From assembly GCA_004764695.1 (NCBI GenBank), contig SMSO01000007.1, forward strand, positions 2,301,270-2,365,269: a DNA stretch of 64,000 bases, read 5' to 3'. Positions 46,705 to 57,030 of the stretch are shown piece by piece (positions within the stretch are counted from its first letter, which is position 1; the number at the start of each line of letters is the position of its first letter). The notes below the pieces were generated by a model. It was not told the DNA's origin. It did no database searches and was given only the letters and a program-made list of their open reading frames with translations. Made by a program: the position numbers and the translations under genes. This stretch comes from Schizochytrium sp. TIO01 (Eukaryota; Sar; Bigyra; Thraustochytrida; Thraustochytriidae).

Positions 46705-46766
46705 ACGAAGCAAGAGGAGGAATTCAAACCCCTACCTGACGAAGCAAGAGGAGGAATTCAAACCCC
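46705..46766. repeat. Two 28-bp direct repeats inside IS607 relic copy A
   Basis: An identical 28-base sequence, starting ACGAAGCAAGAGGAGG, occurs at 46705-46732 and 46739-46766. The two copies are separated by six bases. The duplication sits between the remaining TnpA helix-turn-helix and catalytic segments. Confidence 0.95.
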
Positions 46767-46783
46767 AGGTAGGTGATCTCTAG

Positions 46784-47086
46784 CGTGCCTATCCAAACGT
46801 CTCCGCTGTCTACAAAGATATCAGTAGCGGGATTAACTTCAAGAGGCCGGGTTTGCGCGCCCTCCTGGACGCCTCTGACAGCGGCGGAATCGACCAGAAT
46901 GTGGCCATGCACCGCGGCCGACTTGTGCGAATCGCCGTCGACTTCCTTGTTCGAACGTCCAAGGAGTTCAAATGCTCGAAATTCAAACACACAGCCGATT
47001 GTAATATCCACGCTGGCAGAGACATTCTCTTGTGCTTCCTATCCAAGGACATTATCTATGAAAAATGTCTTTCCGTCGCGGGTTAA
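46784..47086 (+). pseudogene. Chimeric 100-codon open frame: TnpA catalytic segment fused to TnpB C-terminus
   Basis: The frame is open from after TAG at 46781 to the stop at 47084-47086. The first half matches the IS607 serine-recombinase core (DISSGINFKRPGLRALLDA and HRGRLVRIAVDF). The second half matches the TnpB zinc-ribbon/RuvC-end region. The expected second Cys of the CxxC pair is Phe (CSKF) and the DRD motif reads ADCN, so the nuclease part would be inactive even if expressed. The catalytic serine of TnpA lies in the deleted N-terminal part of the domain. No ATG precedes the core; the first Met is at 46853. The fusion most likely arose by internal deletion. Confidence 0.75.
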
Positions 47087-47350
47087 AAAACTAAGCCGTA
47101 TTTCCCCACTTTGTCACGATAAGTTCTATAGGTTGATTCCTATTGTACTAGTAGTAGAAACTCCTTTCAATAGGCCTAATTCTTATTTTTAGTATTTCGT
47201 TTAAGCTTCTTCTCATTGCGAAAAAAAGAGAGAATCAACACTTTTCGTTTGCTTCTTTTCTTTTTAATTGAAAGTATAAATTATATACAATAGTAACTTT
47301 GATTTAAATTTAAAATTAAATTTTAAAAATTAAAAAAGGGGGGGATGGGG

Positions 47351-47357
47351 AAAAAAA
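47351..47357 (-). terminator. RNA polymerase III terminator (T7)
   Basis: On the minus strand seven T residues begin three bases after the tRNA-Arg 3' end, as expected for a Pol III stop. Confidence 0.8.
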
Positions 47358-47359
47358 TC

Positions 47360-47431
47360 AATCCACACGGGAGATCGAATCCCGGACCACCCGCGTCGGA
47401 AACGGGCACTCTACCACTGAGCTATGCGGAC
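47360..47431 (-). tRNA. tRNA-Arg (anticodon CCG)
   Basis: The 72-nt minus-strand sequence folds into a cloverleaf. The acceptor stem GTCCGCA pairs with TGTGGAT using two G-U pairs. The D arm is GCTCAGTGGTAGAGT. The anticodon stem CCCGT/GCGGG encloses the loop TTCCGAC. The T arm CGGGA-TTCGATC-TCCCG is intact. The anticodon CCG reads the arginine codon CGG. A T7 Pol III terminator follows immediately. The discriminator base is U and the first pair is G-U, which is unusual for tRNA-Arg, so a weakly diverged or pseudogene copy cannot be excluded. Confidence 0.88.
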
Positions 47432-47936
47432 AATGATCATCAAGAGGCTGATGGGGGAAAATGTCTATACTGCCATATGAGGCAACTGATTTTTTATTTT
47501 TTTTAGCTCTCAATTTTTTAATTCTCTCGTAATAACCATAAATACCTATAGCACTCTTCTAGTATTTTGTTATTGTCTTGCTTTTAATATACGAAACCAT
47601 CTGAGTTTTAAATCATCAATCATGACTTTTCACGAGGTTTAATATTTAACAATTATCTTTTTGATTTTATTTTTAATTTGAAAATTTTCTTTTAGTTTAT
47701 TTTTTTATAAAAAAAATGTTGAAGGTGCCCAACAAAGAGGACATATTATATTAGTCAAACATATTTACGTAGCTTATGAAAGTATATTATTCTTACCTAG
47801 ATGATGCAATTTACGTTAGTATTTAATTTGTGTATACTCGATTTTAATCATTTATATATTTATATATTCATTGTTAAGACACATTAAATATGCCCCAGCG
47901 AAAAAACATACCACCATAATTTAACTACGGTTTATT

Positions 47937-48320
47937 GGTTGCTAAAAGATGAATCTGGTTAGCCAGAGTTTGACTATAAACATGAAGGCAAGATGCCAAA
48001 GGAAGACTTAAAGAAGATTTAGGAAGGCTTCGCAAGATTGGGCTTTAGAGTACTAAGATGTGCTGTTCTTGGCTTGGGATTCAACTCCAGGCTGATTCAT
48101 ATCATCATTTGGCGGCTAAGGCAGGTCTATCTATACATATTAGACACCATCAAAGAGGTTCAACGTTTTCCCCGACCATCAAATCCACCATACTTACCCT
48201 ACTGAGTGTGTATGTCTGTACTTCCGGCTCTTGATTTCCTTGGAATCGAAACCCTGCAACTTGTTGTAGCTCTAATATGTCACTCCCAACTCTTTGAGGA
48301 CTTACAATGTGAAGACAATA
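47937..48320 (+). repeat. Diverged LTR-like repeat copy
   Basis: It shares blocks in the same order with the repeat at 48980-49340: the start (GCTAAAAGATGAAT), GACTATAAACATGAAGGCAAG, the CAACGTTTTCCCCGACCATC block and the TGTGTATG...CTTGATTTCC block. It is strongly diverged, so the limits are approximate. Confidence 0.55.
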
Positions 48321-48804
48321 GCAACCTACCAATGTCCTAATCCCGTTGCCCTTATATCGTAGAACTCAACATTGATGAAGCTGCTTAGATCTGGCCCGAT
48401 TCATAATATCTGTTAAAAGCAGCAGCGAAAGTTGCTTCGGTTTTGGTATTTATGTATGTTAATCTTGAGAATGTAGATTTTCTAGAGATGGAGGAGATTA
48501 ACGGACTTTGCAATGGGATGTGTAAGTCTCAACAGTTTTGGTTGTAGCTTTAGCTGTCGAAGGATAATTTACAACCACACCTTGAATTGTTGATGGTCTC
48601 AAACAACGAATCTTACATTTCTAAAGTTAATATTACATTGGGCTATATTGTACATGTTGCATTAATGAAATACCTAGTCCGGGGCTTTATACCCATGCAA
48701 TTTAAGGTTTTACATGCGGAGTGAGACAATACACCGTTCAGTCTACGTCGTTGAACTCTTTCAAATCCAAGTCTATTTGATGCTGCGATGTTAATTCTGT
48801 GAGA

Positions 48805-48979
48805 TGAAACTTAACAACTAGAGATTGACTTTGAAATTAAAGGTAAGCGTCTGAAGGAATGTTTGAAGACGACTTGAAGAAGGCACTGGAAGGTTTAGTA
48901 AACGTTGGCTTTTAGAATTAGCGATCTGCTGACTTTGGAAGCAGGCTGATCTATATTCCGTCTAATTGAAGAAACTAAG
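48805..48979 (+). repeat. Truncated LTR-like fragment
   Basis: It resembles the first half of the 48980-49340 repeat (GACTTTGAAATTAAAGGTAAG, then the GATCTGCTGAC...GGCTGAT region). It stops exactly where that repeat begins, suggesting it was interrupted by insertion of the younger copy. Confidence 0.5.
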
Positions 48980-49340
48980 TGCTGAAAGGTGATATTGATT
49001 AGCGTGAGGTTGACTGTAAAGATGAAGGTAAGAAGCTTTATGTAGGCTATAAGAAGGTTGATTTAAGAGTTAGCGAACTGCTGTCCTGAGGAATGAAATC
49101 CAGGACAGATGGATTCATGTAGTAATTAGGGAGATTAAGACATTCTTGAATGAGGTTAGAGATAATCGATGGGGTTAGGTTATCCAACCTTCTCCAACCA
49201 TCGATCCAAGCTAAACCAAGATTGGGTATCGATGATGTGTATTCACACTTCTAGTTCTTGGCTTCAGCAGCCACCTAAGTCTGGCTGCCTATTCTTGTTC
49301 TAATGTAAACCTTATTTCTGATGGGTTTTACAAAGGGACA
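48980..49340 (+). repeat. LTR-like repeat, 361 bp, starts TG and ends CA
   Basis: It is near-identical over long stretches to the complement of 54261-54620. Both copies begin TGCTGAAAG and end around CAAAGGGRCA, the TG...CA ends expected of an LTR. It is probably a solo LTR. Sequence just beyond it (CCAAGAACTCTAGC, 49341) recurs at about 49569, suggesting flanking element DNA. Confidence 0.75.
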
Positions 49341-51205
49341 CCAAGAACTCTAGCAATGTCTTGTCCACTAATTCCTTCGATTGGAGATCTCAGCACTAAG
49401 TTAACGTATCTTTTCAGCAATCAATCCAGATCCCTTCATTCTTGTTTTATTGAATGTGTAAGCGCACTGTTCGTTCTTGACTTTCTAAAGCTGACAACCA
49501 CACATCCGCTTTGTTTAGTAGTAGTCCTATGGAACTTCTACAATTTTTAGGACTTGGAAGGTTCTCCCAAGAACTCTGGCAGCATCGTATCTACATTTCC
49601 TTGGATTGATTTTAGCAGTTTGCAAATCTTGTTTGATTGAATTTTAAAATGAAAAATATTAAAAATGCATTAGGTTTCGTATAATATTTTGGGGTAACTA
49701 GTGTCAACCCTTGAAGCTATATTCCAGCACTTTGATGAGTCCCAGATCAATCAAATCTAGCAATATGAATATGTTGAGGCGATGAATAGGGATTCGCAGC
49801 TATTGTCCGCACTAGTGTCAGGCTTGCAAATGATTTTACTTATATAAATATATACCTTTTTATAGACTTCTCAATTACCAAGATATACAATGAAAGGTGC
49901 ATAGACATAGAAGTGTCGATATCTTATGGAACGTAGTAACGATTGCTTAGAGGTGATTGAAGAAATGTCGTAGATTCTTGTGTTTGGTTAATGTTGAAAC
50001 TAGGGTTAGGTTGATACTTTTCTTGGATAACTATAGTTTAGTTGTAATTATGAACTAGTCGGATTGACTCTGATTTGCTGTCAGGTTGCCTTGCAAATTC
50101 ATCTTGAGGCTTGCTTCGCTCCCTTCGTTCCCTGGCACAGGTGCACCCGATGTTGACTGACGCATCACCATGATGGTGGTCGCAAATGTGTTTCTTTAAG
50201 CCTTGCGAAGGCATGTGCTGTGCTAATTTTAATTTTTTTCGCATCTCTATGTAATCCGAGGGTTTGAATATAAGTGTAAACATTCAGACTGCTCGTCATT
50301 AAAATCAAGAGTTATGTATGGTCCATGTTTATTATTAAATAACTGGATACAACAACCCGGAACCAGAACTAATCATAGTTGAAGATTTACAGATAAGCCG
50401 GGTCTTTTGATCAGATCACCCATCGAAGGGAACATGTGCCAGTCTTTGATACACTATTATGCGCCCTTAAAATTGGGAATTATGAATTGTTTAGGAAAAG
50501 AAATTAGACAACCAGACACGCAGGTATTCAGCATTTCCCCCAACAGTCTATGCTATACATCAAGTCTACATTTATTTATGAAATGTAAAGTCAGTCTACC
50601 TTCGTGTTCATCTCTAATGACAACAGATCGCTAAGTCTAAAGGCTTAAATAATCGATAGATTATAACTTCTTTTTGGAGTTTCTCTTGACAACCTTATTT
50701 GCATGTTCCCAGTCAGCCTTGCGAGCAGGGTTTGATATTTTAAACTATACTTCCAATATCCATAAGAAATAACCAAATCCACACTGAGCCATGTTAATAA
50801 CTGAAATCATAATGACCTTAAAATGGAATATTGAGGTTAGCAGATGGCATCTATCTCATAAGCATCACATCGTTTTTCCCTATTTAAGAATTTTTACTTA
50901 GCACTCGAGACTATTTTCCAAGCTTGCCCACCCAATTTTCACCCTGACAGGTATCAACTTTTGGTATCGATTAAGCTCATTCTATCGAATCTTCCAAAAA
51001 TTATAGATACCCACCCTGCCGTGACCCCTGATTAACTGAGGCATTAGGCGCAGGGATTGAGGAACATGTAAGGAGTGGTTAGCCCCAGAACCTGACAAAG
51101 GCGGTGTTTACGTGATGCATAGTTGCAGCTTAGAGCGCCAGGACATTACTAACCTCTCTAATCTGCCCGATACTCAGAGTTCCAGTCTAACATAATACAT
51201 TCATC

Positions 51206-51310
51206 TTGCATGTGTAACTAGAACCTCAAAAACCTAATATTATCATTTTCTCTTCCATCTGAGTTCGCCACCCTCATCAGAATACCACTGCATGCTCTAC
51301 TACACATACC
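51206..51310 (+). repeat. Dispersed repeat family 2, copy 1
   Basis: It contains the core CTGAGTTCGCCACCCTCATC, shared with copies at 52330-52550 and 56841-57030. Confidence 0.55.
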
Positions 51311-52329
51311 AATATGCAATATTAACTCACTCTGAGAAGAAATAACAAAGCTTAATTTTATGTACTATAATCAAAATTATAATATATATACATATGAGTA
51401 TATACATACATATGAGAGAGAAGCTCTGATTCAAAAGGATAACATAGTCAACTGAAGTCACAATACGAATAATACGGTTCACTTGACTTGCCTCATTTTT
51501 AAACCAATTTGATTGAAAAGTGGTCATGCCAAGCAAGGCAATCAAATCAGACTATGCAATTTGAGCCAGCCACATTCTGTATTGTGCACATAGCAAAAAT
51601 ACAATATTTCATTCAATACTTTTTAAATGAAACAAGATGAACCTTGGCTCTGAAACTTAGAAATTATTTAGCTTAGAAGTAAGGAAGTAACATGACATGT
51701 TATATGAGAAGACAGTCAGGTCAGCATAGCCAGATGTATTAATTATTTTATATATTAATTATTATATTAACTTTGGAAAAAGTCTATCGAAAATCCTTTG
51801 AACTTGATCATAATCAATTTGATGCTATTCGGGTTTGCTATTTCTTCTTGATTTCCTCTCTCTATTTATGACATTTTGAACTCAATCAACTATTGCTGGA
51901 ACAGATTTCATAGATTTCAAATCCTCAAGTTCGTTTAAAAATTAAATTATGCATTTTCTAGATATTTTAATCTAAAATATGTACAAAATACATTGAATTC
52001 TAACTTAAATATTAAAATTATCAAAATAATTATGAAATCTAAAAATCTAATCTGTAAATTATTATAAATTTCAATATTTTTGTTATTTTGTATATATTTT
52101 ATATTTAACATATTATTTAGATATTTAAGTGGTATAACAGTAAACAATTTATACTTTTATTTAAATAATAGAAAAAGAAGTTGTGCAAACCCTTCACCCT
52201 TCAATCTAAAATTTTTTTAGTCTTGAAAGTATAATGAAGGTACTTAGTTCTACTTGTAGAGGTGTATAAGCGAAGAAAAAAACCGCAGTTATACAAACTA
52301 GTTGTTGCAAATAAAGTGCTGAAGTGATC

Positions 52330-52550
52330 TACAGCTACCTAAGGTCTCAAATCTCACCTAACCTCTTCTAACCCAGCTCTTCTTTACCATGTATACCATA
52401 GTATATACTCTACATTCATTAATCCTGTCTATATTCTGTCTGAACTGGAAACTCTATAATCAAAGCATTATCTATTATTCACCTGAGTTCGTTATCCTTG
52501 TTAGACTACCTCTGCTCCAATACACTTACTAATTAATCTGCAACAAACAG
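52330..52550 (+). repeat. Dispersed repeat family 2, copy 2
   Basis: It aligns with 56841-57030 through CAGCTAC at the start, a CCTAACCT block, CCTGAGTTCGTTATCCTTG, then AGACTACCTCT, and ends near AATCTGCAA. Confidence 0.65.
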
Positions 52551-53150
52551 GTTATGGTGGGTGGGTCCATGATACTCCTGGAGTACACGATCGTAGCAAC
52601 CCAATTCTTGAGGAAGACCCAGTCATCGACCTCAACAAGCGGTAAGAGTCACAATTGTGAACGCGACACAAGTTCGGTATGGCGCGTCGTGACTTTTAAA
52701 TAAAACGACCCAGCAGAGACTGTTCATTAATAACATAACTGTGCGATACATTCCTCGCTACACATGTCACCCTGAAGATATTGAAGCCGAAACTGATCCT
52801 ATAGTACAACAACTGTAGCTTTGTCATTTAAAATTTTAAACTGGTCCAGCATTCCAGACGGAACTAGATCATTCTGTTGGAATAGCTCCTGAACGCAGGG
52901 AAATCCGGACAAATGTTAACCAGTTAAATTATGAGAAAACCTACCAGTCCTGAGCAACCTCAACAAACTTGAATATCATCTTCTACGATGGTTTAGGACA
53001 TTTACCAAACACCTTTTCCAATATTGGCCCAAAATGGAAATAGAACCATGGTTACTAGACCAAGATCGCTACAAAAATACTCTGAAAGGGACATGTATGA
53101 CAACAAATGACAACAAATAATGTCTTGCTCCTCATGAGTCTTATACTTCG

Positions 53151-53215
53151 TTGCTGAAAGATGAATCCAAGTTGGGCAGCTAAAGGTTGACTGTGAAGAA
53201 GAAGGTAAGAGTGTC
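53151..53215 (+). repeat. LTR-like fragment
   Basis: TTGCTGAAAGATGAATCC and GGTTGACTGTGAAGAAGAAG match the opening part of the LTR-like family at 48980-49340. The fragment loses similarity after about 65 bp and leads into GC-richer sequence before the retropepsin relic. Confidence 0.5.
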
Positions 53216-53716
53216 CTGGCCCTCTAGGCTATTTCCATACAAGAAAAACCAGAGAAAACTTTCAACCCACAATTTCTTTTACTTTTCACTTAAAAGAAAA
53301 GTTAAAAAGAAATTTTCCTTTTATCGAAAATCTTTTACCGATAAAAGATTTCCTCTTACCGTGCACGCTATCGCACAACGAGTTATCGTGCACGCTACCG
53401 TGCAACAAGATAACCTACACACCTTCCCAAGCATACCCAATATCCCCGGCTACCCACAGCCACCAGAGTCTCACCACGCTCACACCCAGCAAGGCTCCTT
53501 TAGTCTCCGCTTTAGCTTAACTCACTCACCAGTTTAAGTTCTCTCAAAGAGTTGCGACTGCGCTCTCCGCACGCATTTTCTTTCTCCTCACTGTTCCGCG
53601 GCTAGCCTTAACTTCGTTCCCCCGATTGCGTCTCGATCAATCAGGGAACGAGACACCCACCAGCACGCGTCTACAGCAACGCGCAGCCCACGGTACCCCT
53701 ATTCCAGAAGAAATCC

Positions 53717-54260
53717 TGCATCATTGACACATGAATCTTCGACTCCGGTGCCACTCACTCGTTTCTACCACCGCGCCTACTCGCACAAATCGAGAAATCA
53801 ATCGGCCCTATCGAAACAACACCACTCTGCCCCAGCGATCCAACCACGGTACACACCGGCCAAGGATCCAGCTAGATTATCAAGAAAGTCAAACTCAACA
53901 TTGACCTCCTTCTCCACCTCACTCAGTATGGTACACTCCTCCACGTTACCTTCTACGTTCCAGATAACTCCTATATTGGCAACGAACTACTACTAGGTGA
54001 AACCCTCCTTACTCAATCAGGAATTCCTCCTGCCGCAGCAATACTCCGAAAAACTCTTGCCGGCACCGTCTTTGACCAAGACACTCAGTCATTCCACACC
54101 AGAACCGACTATGATATCTCCACCGCCACGCTCACCAGCAGCAAGAAGGTACTTCCAACAGCACAAGCTCGCCGACATCTCGCAAAAGCTGTACTGTCCA
54201 CCAGCGATCTGCCATCAGACAACCCAGATCCCACCGTAGAAAAACCATCGAACGAGACAG
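53717..54260 (+). pseudogene. Retropepsin (gag-pol protease) relic of an LTR retrotransposon
   Basis: In one frame the sequence reads a stop (TGA at 53732, probably an ancestral Trp), then IFDSGATHSFLPPRLLAQ. A second stop lies at 53873. Further on it reads LLHVTFYVPDNS and NELLLGETLL. DSGATHS is the active-site motif of LTR-retrotransposon aspartic proteases, and the second block resembles the distal strand with its LLG signature. Whether it is Ty1/copia or Ty3/gypsy type is unclear: W-x-x-DSGATxS suggests the first, the LLG block the second. The frame runs directly into the LTR-like repeat at 54261. No reverse transcriptase is found next to it. Confidence 0.65.
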
Positions 54261-54620
54261 TGCCCCTTTGTAAAACCCAATAGAAATAAGGTTTACATTA
54301 GAAGAAGAATAGGCAGCCAGACTCATGTGGCTGCTGAAGCCAAGAACTAGAAGTGTGAATACACATTACCGACACCCAAGCTTGGTTTAGCTTGAATCGA
54401 TGGTTGGAGAAGGTTGGATAACCTAACCCCATCGATTATCTCTAACCACATTCAAGAATGTCTTAATCTCCCTAATTACTACATGAATCCATCTGTCCTG
54501 GAATTTATTCCCCAGGATAGCAGTTCGCTAACACTTAAATCAACCTTCTTATAACCTTCATCAAGCTTCTTGCCTTCATCTTTACAGTCAACCTCACGCT
54601 AATCAGTATCACTTTCAGCA
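54261..54620 (-). repeat. LTR-like repeat, inverted copy, 360 bp
   Basis: It is the complement of the repeat at 48980-49340, with only scattered differences by eye. The two lie about 4.9 kb apart in opposite orientation, so they are not the two ends of one intact element. Confidence 0.8.
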
Positions 54621-56091
54621 AGGGACATTGACTTAACATTTTCAATTGTGTCTTGTACAGATCAGGTACGTCTCAGTCTCCTAGTTGTCTCATGCAGGGG
54701 CTGGAGGCTACGTTACGAACTTATGCTCAATAGATAGCCCATTCTGGCTTGATAGAAAATACTAACAAAGTTATAGCTGCACACCTTAAGCTGCGAATCC
54801 TGTGGAGGTCTACCAAGATTGCAGATCCATCAAGAATCCATGCTCTAAATTGCAGGAATGTGGATCACTTTAAGGATGCTGTTAAGGTTCGTGTTGATTT
54901 TATTCAAATCCAGACATCGAGACTCATAATTGGACGTTTCTGTGGTAGCTTTCCAGTTCTTGCTACGTATCCAGAATATTAGGACACCCAGTCGTTTTGG
55001 ATAAATATGCTAAAGAGAGCCTTTTAGAAAATGTTTTGCATCTCGACCGCCTTAAATGTCCATCTCACGGGAGGATGTCTTAGATTTAACAGGAGACATG
55101 CTTACTTTCTAAGGGAAATGAAGATTCAACAACAAACGCCGATTACTGGGATGCTACTGTTTGTTCATGGTCTAAGTGTATGTAAAAACTAAAACTAAGC
55201 TTCACTGAAGGATTCGGTCGCGACTCTGAAAGTCAAACATTGCGATGGTTCGACACAAAGAATTAATAATTAAATGGTGGTCGATAGCTATAAGTATCTT
55301 CCCTTAGGTTATGAATTTGCTTGAATATTTTTTGAATCCGAAGATGGAATAGATGGACTGCATGGCTATACCCATTACCAAAATATGCCAATACTACTGA
55401 TAAAACATGCGTGAATGGCAGCAAATGAAAACATCACTTTAAAAAAGGAAACTTTTGGTCACCCATGCGTCTAAACTGAACATCTCGGACAGGAATATTC
55501 AAAATATCGTCTAGGAGCAGCAAACACAACATTCTCAAAGCAAATTACCTTGGTTGCGTGGTACACAATACTTGGGAAAACTACAGTACCTGTCTGTGAT
55601 GCAAGCTAAGCAAACTATCAGCAATGCTACAAGATCTGAGCATCAAGATGGCTTAGACCACTTTCTTCTTCTTCGATTTGATCCCTGCTCCGCACACAGC
55701 AGCATTACTCATTTCCGGTCTCATCTTCATCTGATTGTTTTTAAAAATTAATTCAGTAAGCAATGTTTATTCTACCGCAGCTGCTATCGCTCCATTTCGA
55801 GGAGCAAGGACACAAGACTGCGCTCGCCCTTCCAGCTACTGGGCATCTGGTGCCCAGTTATGCGGTCAATCTTCGTGAGGTGGACCCACGACTAACAGTT
55901 GTCTGGAAGTGCAAACGAAACCTTACCGTAGGAGGTTTCATTTCCTTCCTTCTCCTCCATTGCTTGGGCGGCTCTAAATGAGATAACCAAGTTGACGTCA
56001 ACGTTTCTAGTATTACAATCTGTGAATGATCAAGAGATATAAGATATCAATAACAAAGGTAGAATAATTTTATGAAAATATTGAAGAGCCT

Positions 56092-56460
56092 ATGGTTGAA
56101 GGATATATCAAAAATATGTTTCCAGATGAAGATCCAAAACCTGGGGATTCAAAACCTGAAAAGATAGATTTATGGCTAACTGACTGGCGTTGCTTTGGTG
56201 TGAGTAGCAATTTAATTTAAATTGGGCGTTTTCTGTACTTATAGAAATATGTGAATTTAGCACAAAAAAAAGGGATGGGACAAATTTCAGCAGAGGCAAG
56301 CGACGCTGAGACAAAACGTCTAAAGTGGATTAAATTTCTTAGAAAATTTGATGCGAAGATGTTTTATCTTTTGCAAAATTCTAGACAAGTCAGTGCTGCT
56401 GACTGTTCTACGGAAATGGCTGAAGGCAAGGGTTGCTATAGCAAAATTCATTTGCAATAA
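56092..56460 (+). CDS. Possible two-exon small gene, 107 residues
   Basis: Candidate exons are 56092-56199 and 56245-56460, joined in phase 0 across a 45-nt GTGAGT...TATAG intron. Exon 1 reads MVEGYIKNMFPDEDPKPG and ends in DWRCFG. Exon 2 continues KYVNLAQKKGMGQ and is highly charged (DAETKRLKWIKFLRKFDAK). Both parts look coding compared with the AT-rich flanks. The intron is shorter than the others in this window. No family is recognised, and it may be a fragment of a transposon gene. Confidence 0.3.
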
Positions 56461-56840
56461 AAAAACTCGTAGAGCATCCTACGAGCATCTGGGCACTGCA
56501 GCACCAAAGTTTCTCCAGGTTATTCTTGGAAGGACGCATGGATATTCTCAACGTTGAAGCTAAATATATAAAACAATGATTTGCTTGCCCCTACGACATA
56601 ATACTAAATTATCTTATCCTTATTCTGCTCAGTTTTGTTCGATTTCCTGGATGCTTCAGAATTAATTTATTTAAAGAAATCCTATTGTCAATTTCCCGAC
56701 TTTTGTTGTGAGAGGGCTGGCTCACTGATGATTGCCAACTTTATTCAATTGGGGTACTTTTTTGATAAGTGTATCCTAGCGCACCTCATTTATAAATGTT
56801 TTGGGAGGGTTTCCTGTACGTTATTATTGAAGTAATATAC

Positions 56841-57030
56841 AGCTACTGACTAACCTAGCCTGGCCTAACCTAATTAAGCTCTCCTGTCCACACATTAATC
56901 CTTGCCTGTATGCAGACCCCAAAACCCCGATAACTCATATATCATCCTCTTTCTCTTTTTCCTGAGTTCGCCATCCTTGTCAGACTACCTCTCCACGCTT
57001 CACAGCACAGGCTAATCTGCAATAGTTATT
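56841..57030 (+). repeat. Dispersed repeat family 2, copy 3
   Basis: Carries CCTGAGTTCGCCATCCTTG and AGACTACCTCT in the same order and spacing as copy 2 at 52330-52550. Confidence 0.65.

Larger units (their letters stand above)
46366..47150 (+). mobile_element. Degenerate IS607-type element (TnpA plus TnpB/Fanzor relic), copy A
   Basis: Three blocks of an IS607-family transposon lie in order on the plus strand. Around 46516-46575 the DNA-binding domain of the serine recombinase TnpA is readable: YKPAKYFN, a stop, then KFGVSAWTLRA, and in the next frame SEGKRIYVSS. From 46784 the catalytic domain is recognisable by YPNVSAVYKDISSGINFKRP, GLRALLDA and HRGRLVRIAVDFL. It runs directly into the TnpB C-terminal zinc-ribbon region (FKCSKFKHTADCNIHAGRDILL). 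Most of tnpB is deleted. Copy B at 60976-61630 shares the left flank (TTATTTAGGTCTTTG and surrounding sequence) and the right tail. The element limits are estimated from where similarity between the copies stops. It cannot encode active proteins. Confidence 0.82.

Noticed and set aside
46716-46731. tRNA B-box-like sequence (GGAATTCAAACCCC)
   Set aside because: No cloverleaf can be formed around either copy.
46705-46766. CRISPR-like repeat pair
   Set aside because: Only two units with a six-base spacer in a eukaryotic transposon relic; not a CRISPR array.
48980-54620. One complete LTR retrotransposon bounded by the repeat pair
   Set aside because: The two repeats are inverted, not direct, and no reverse transcriptase or integrase is readable between them.
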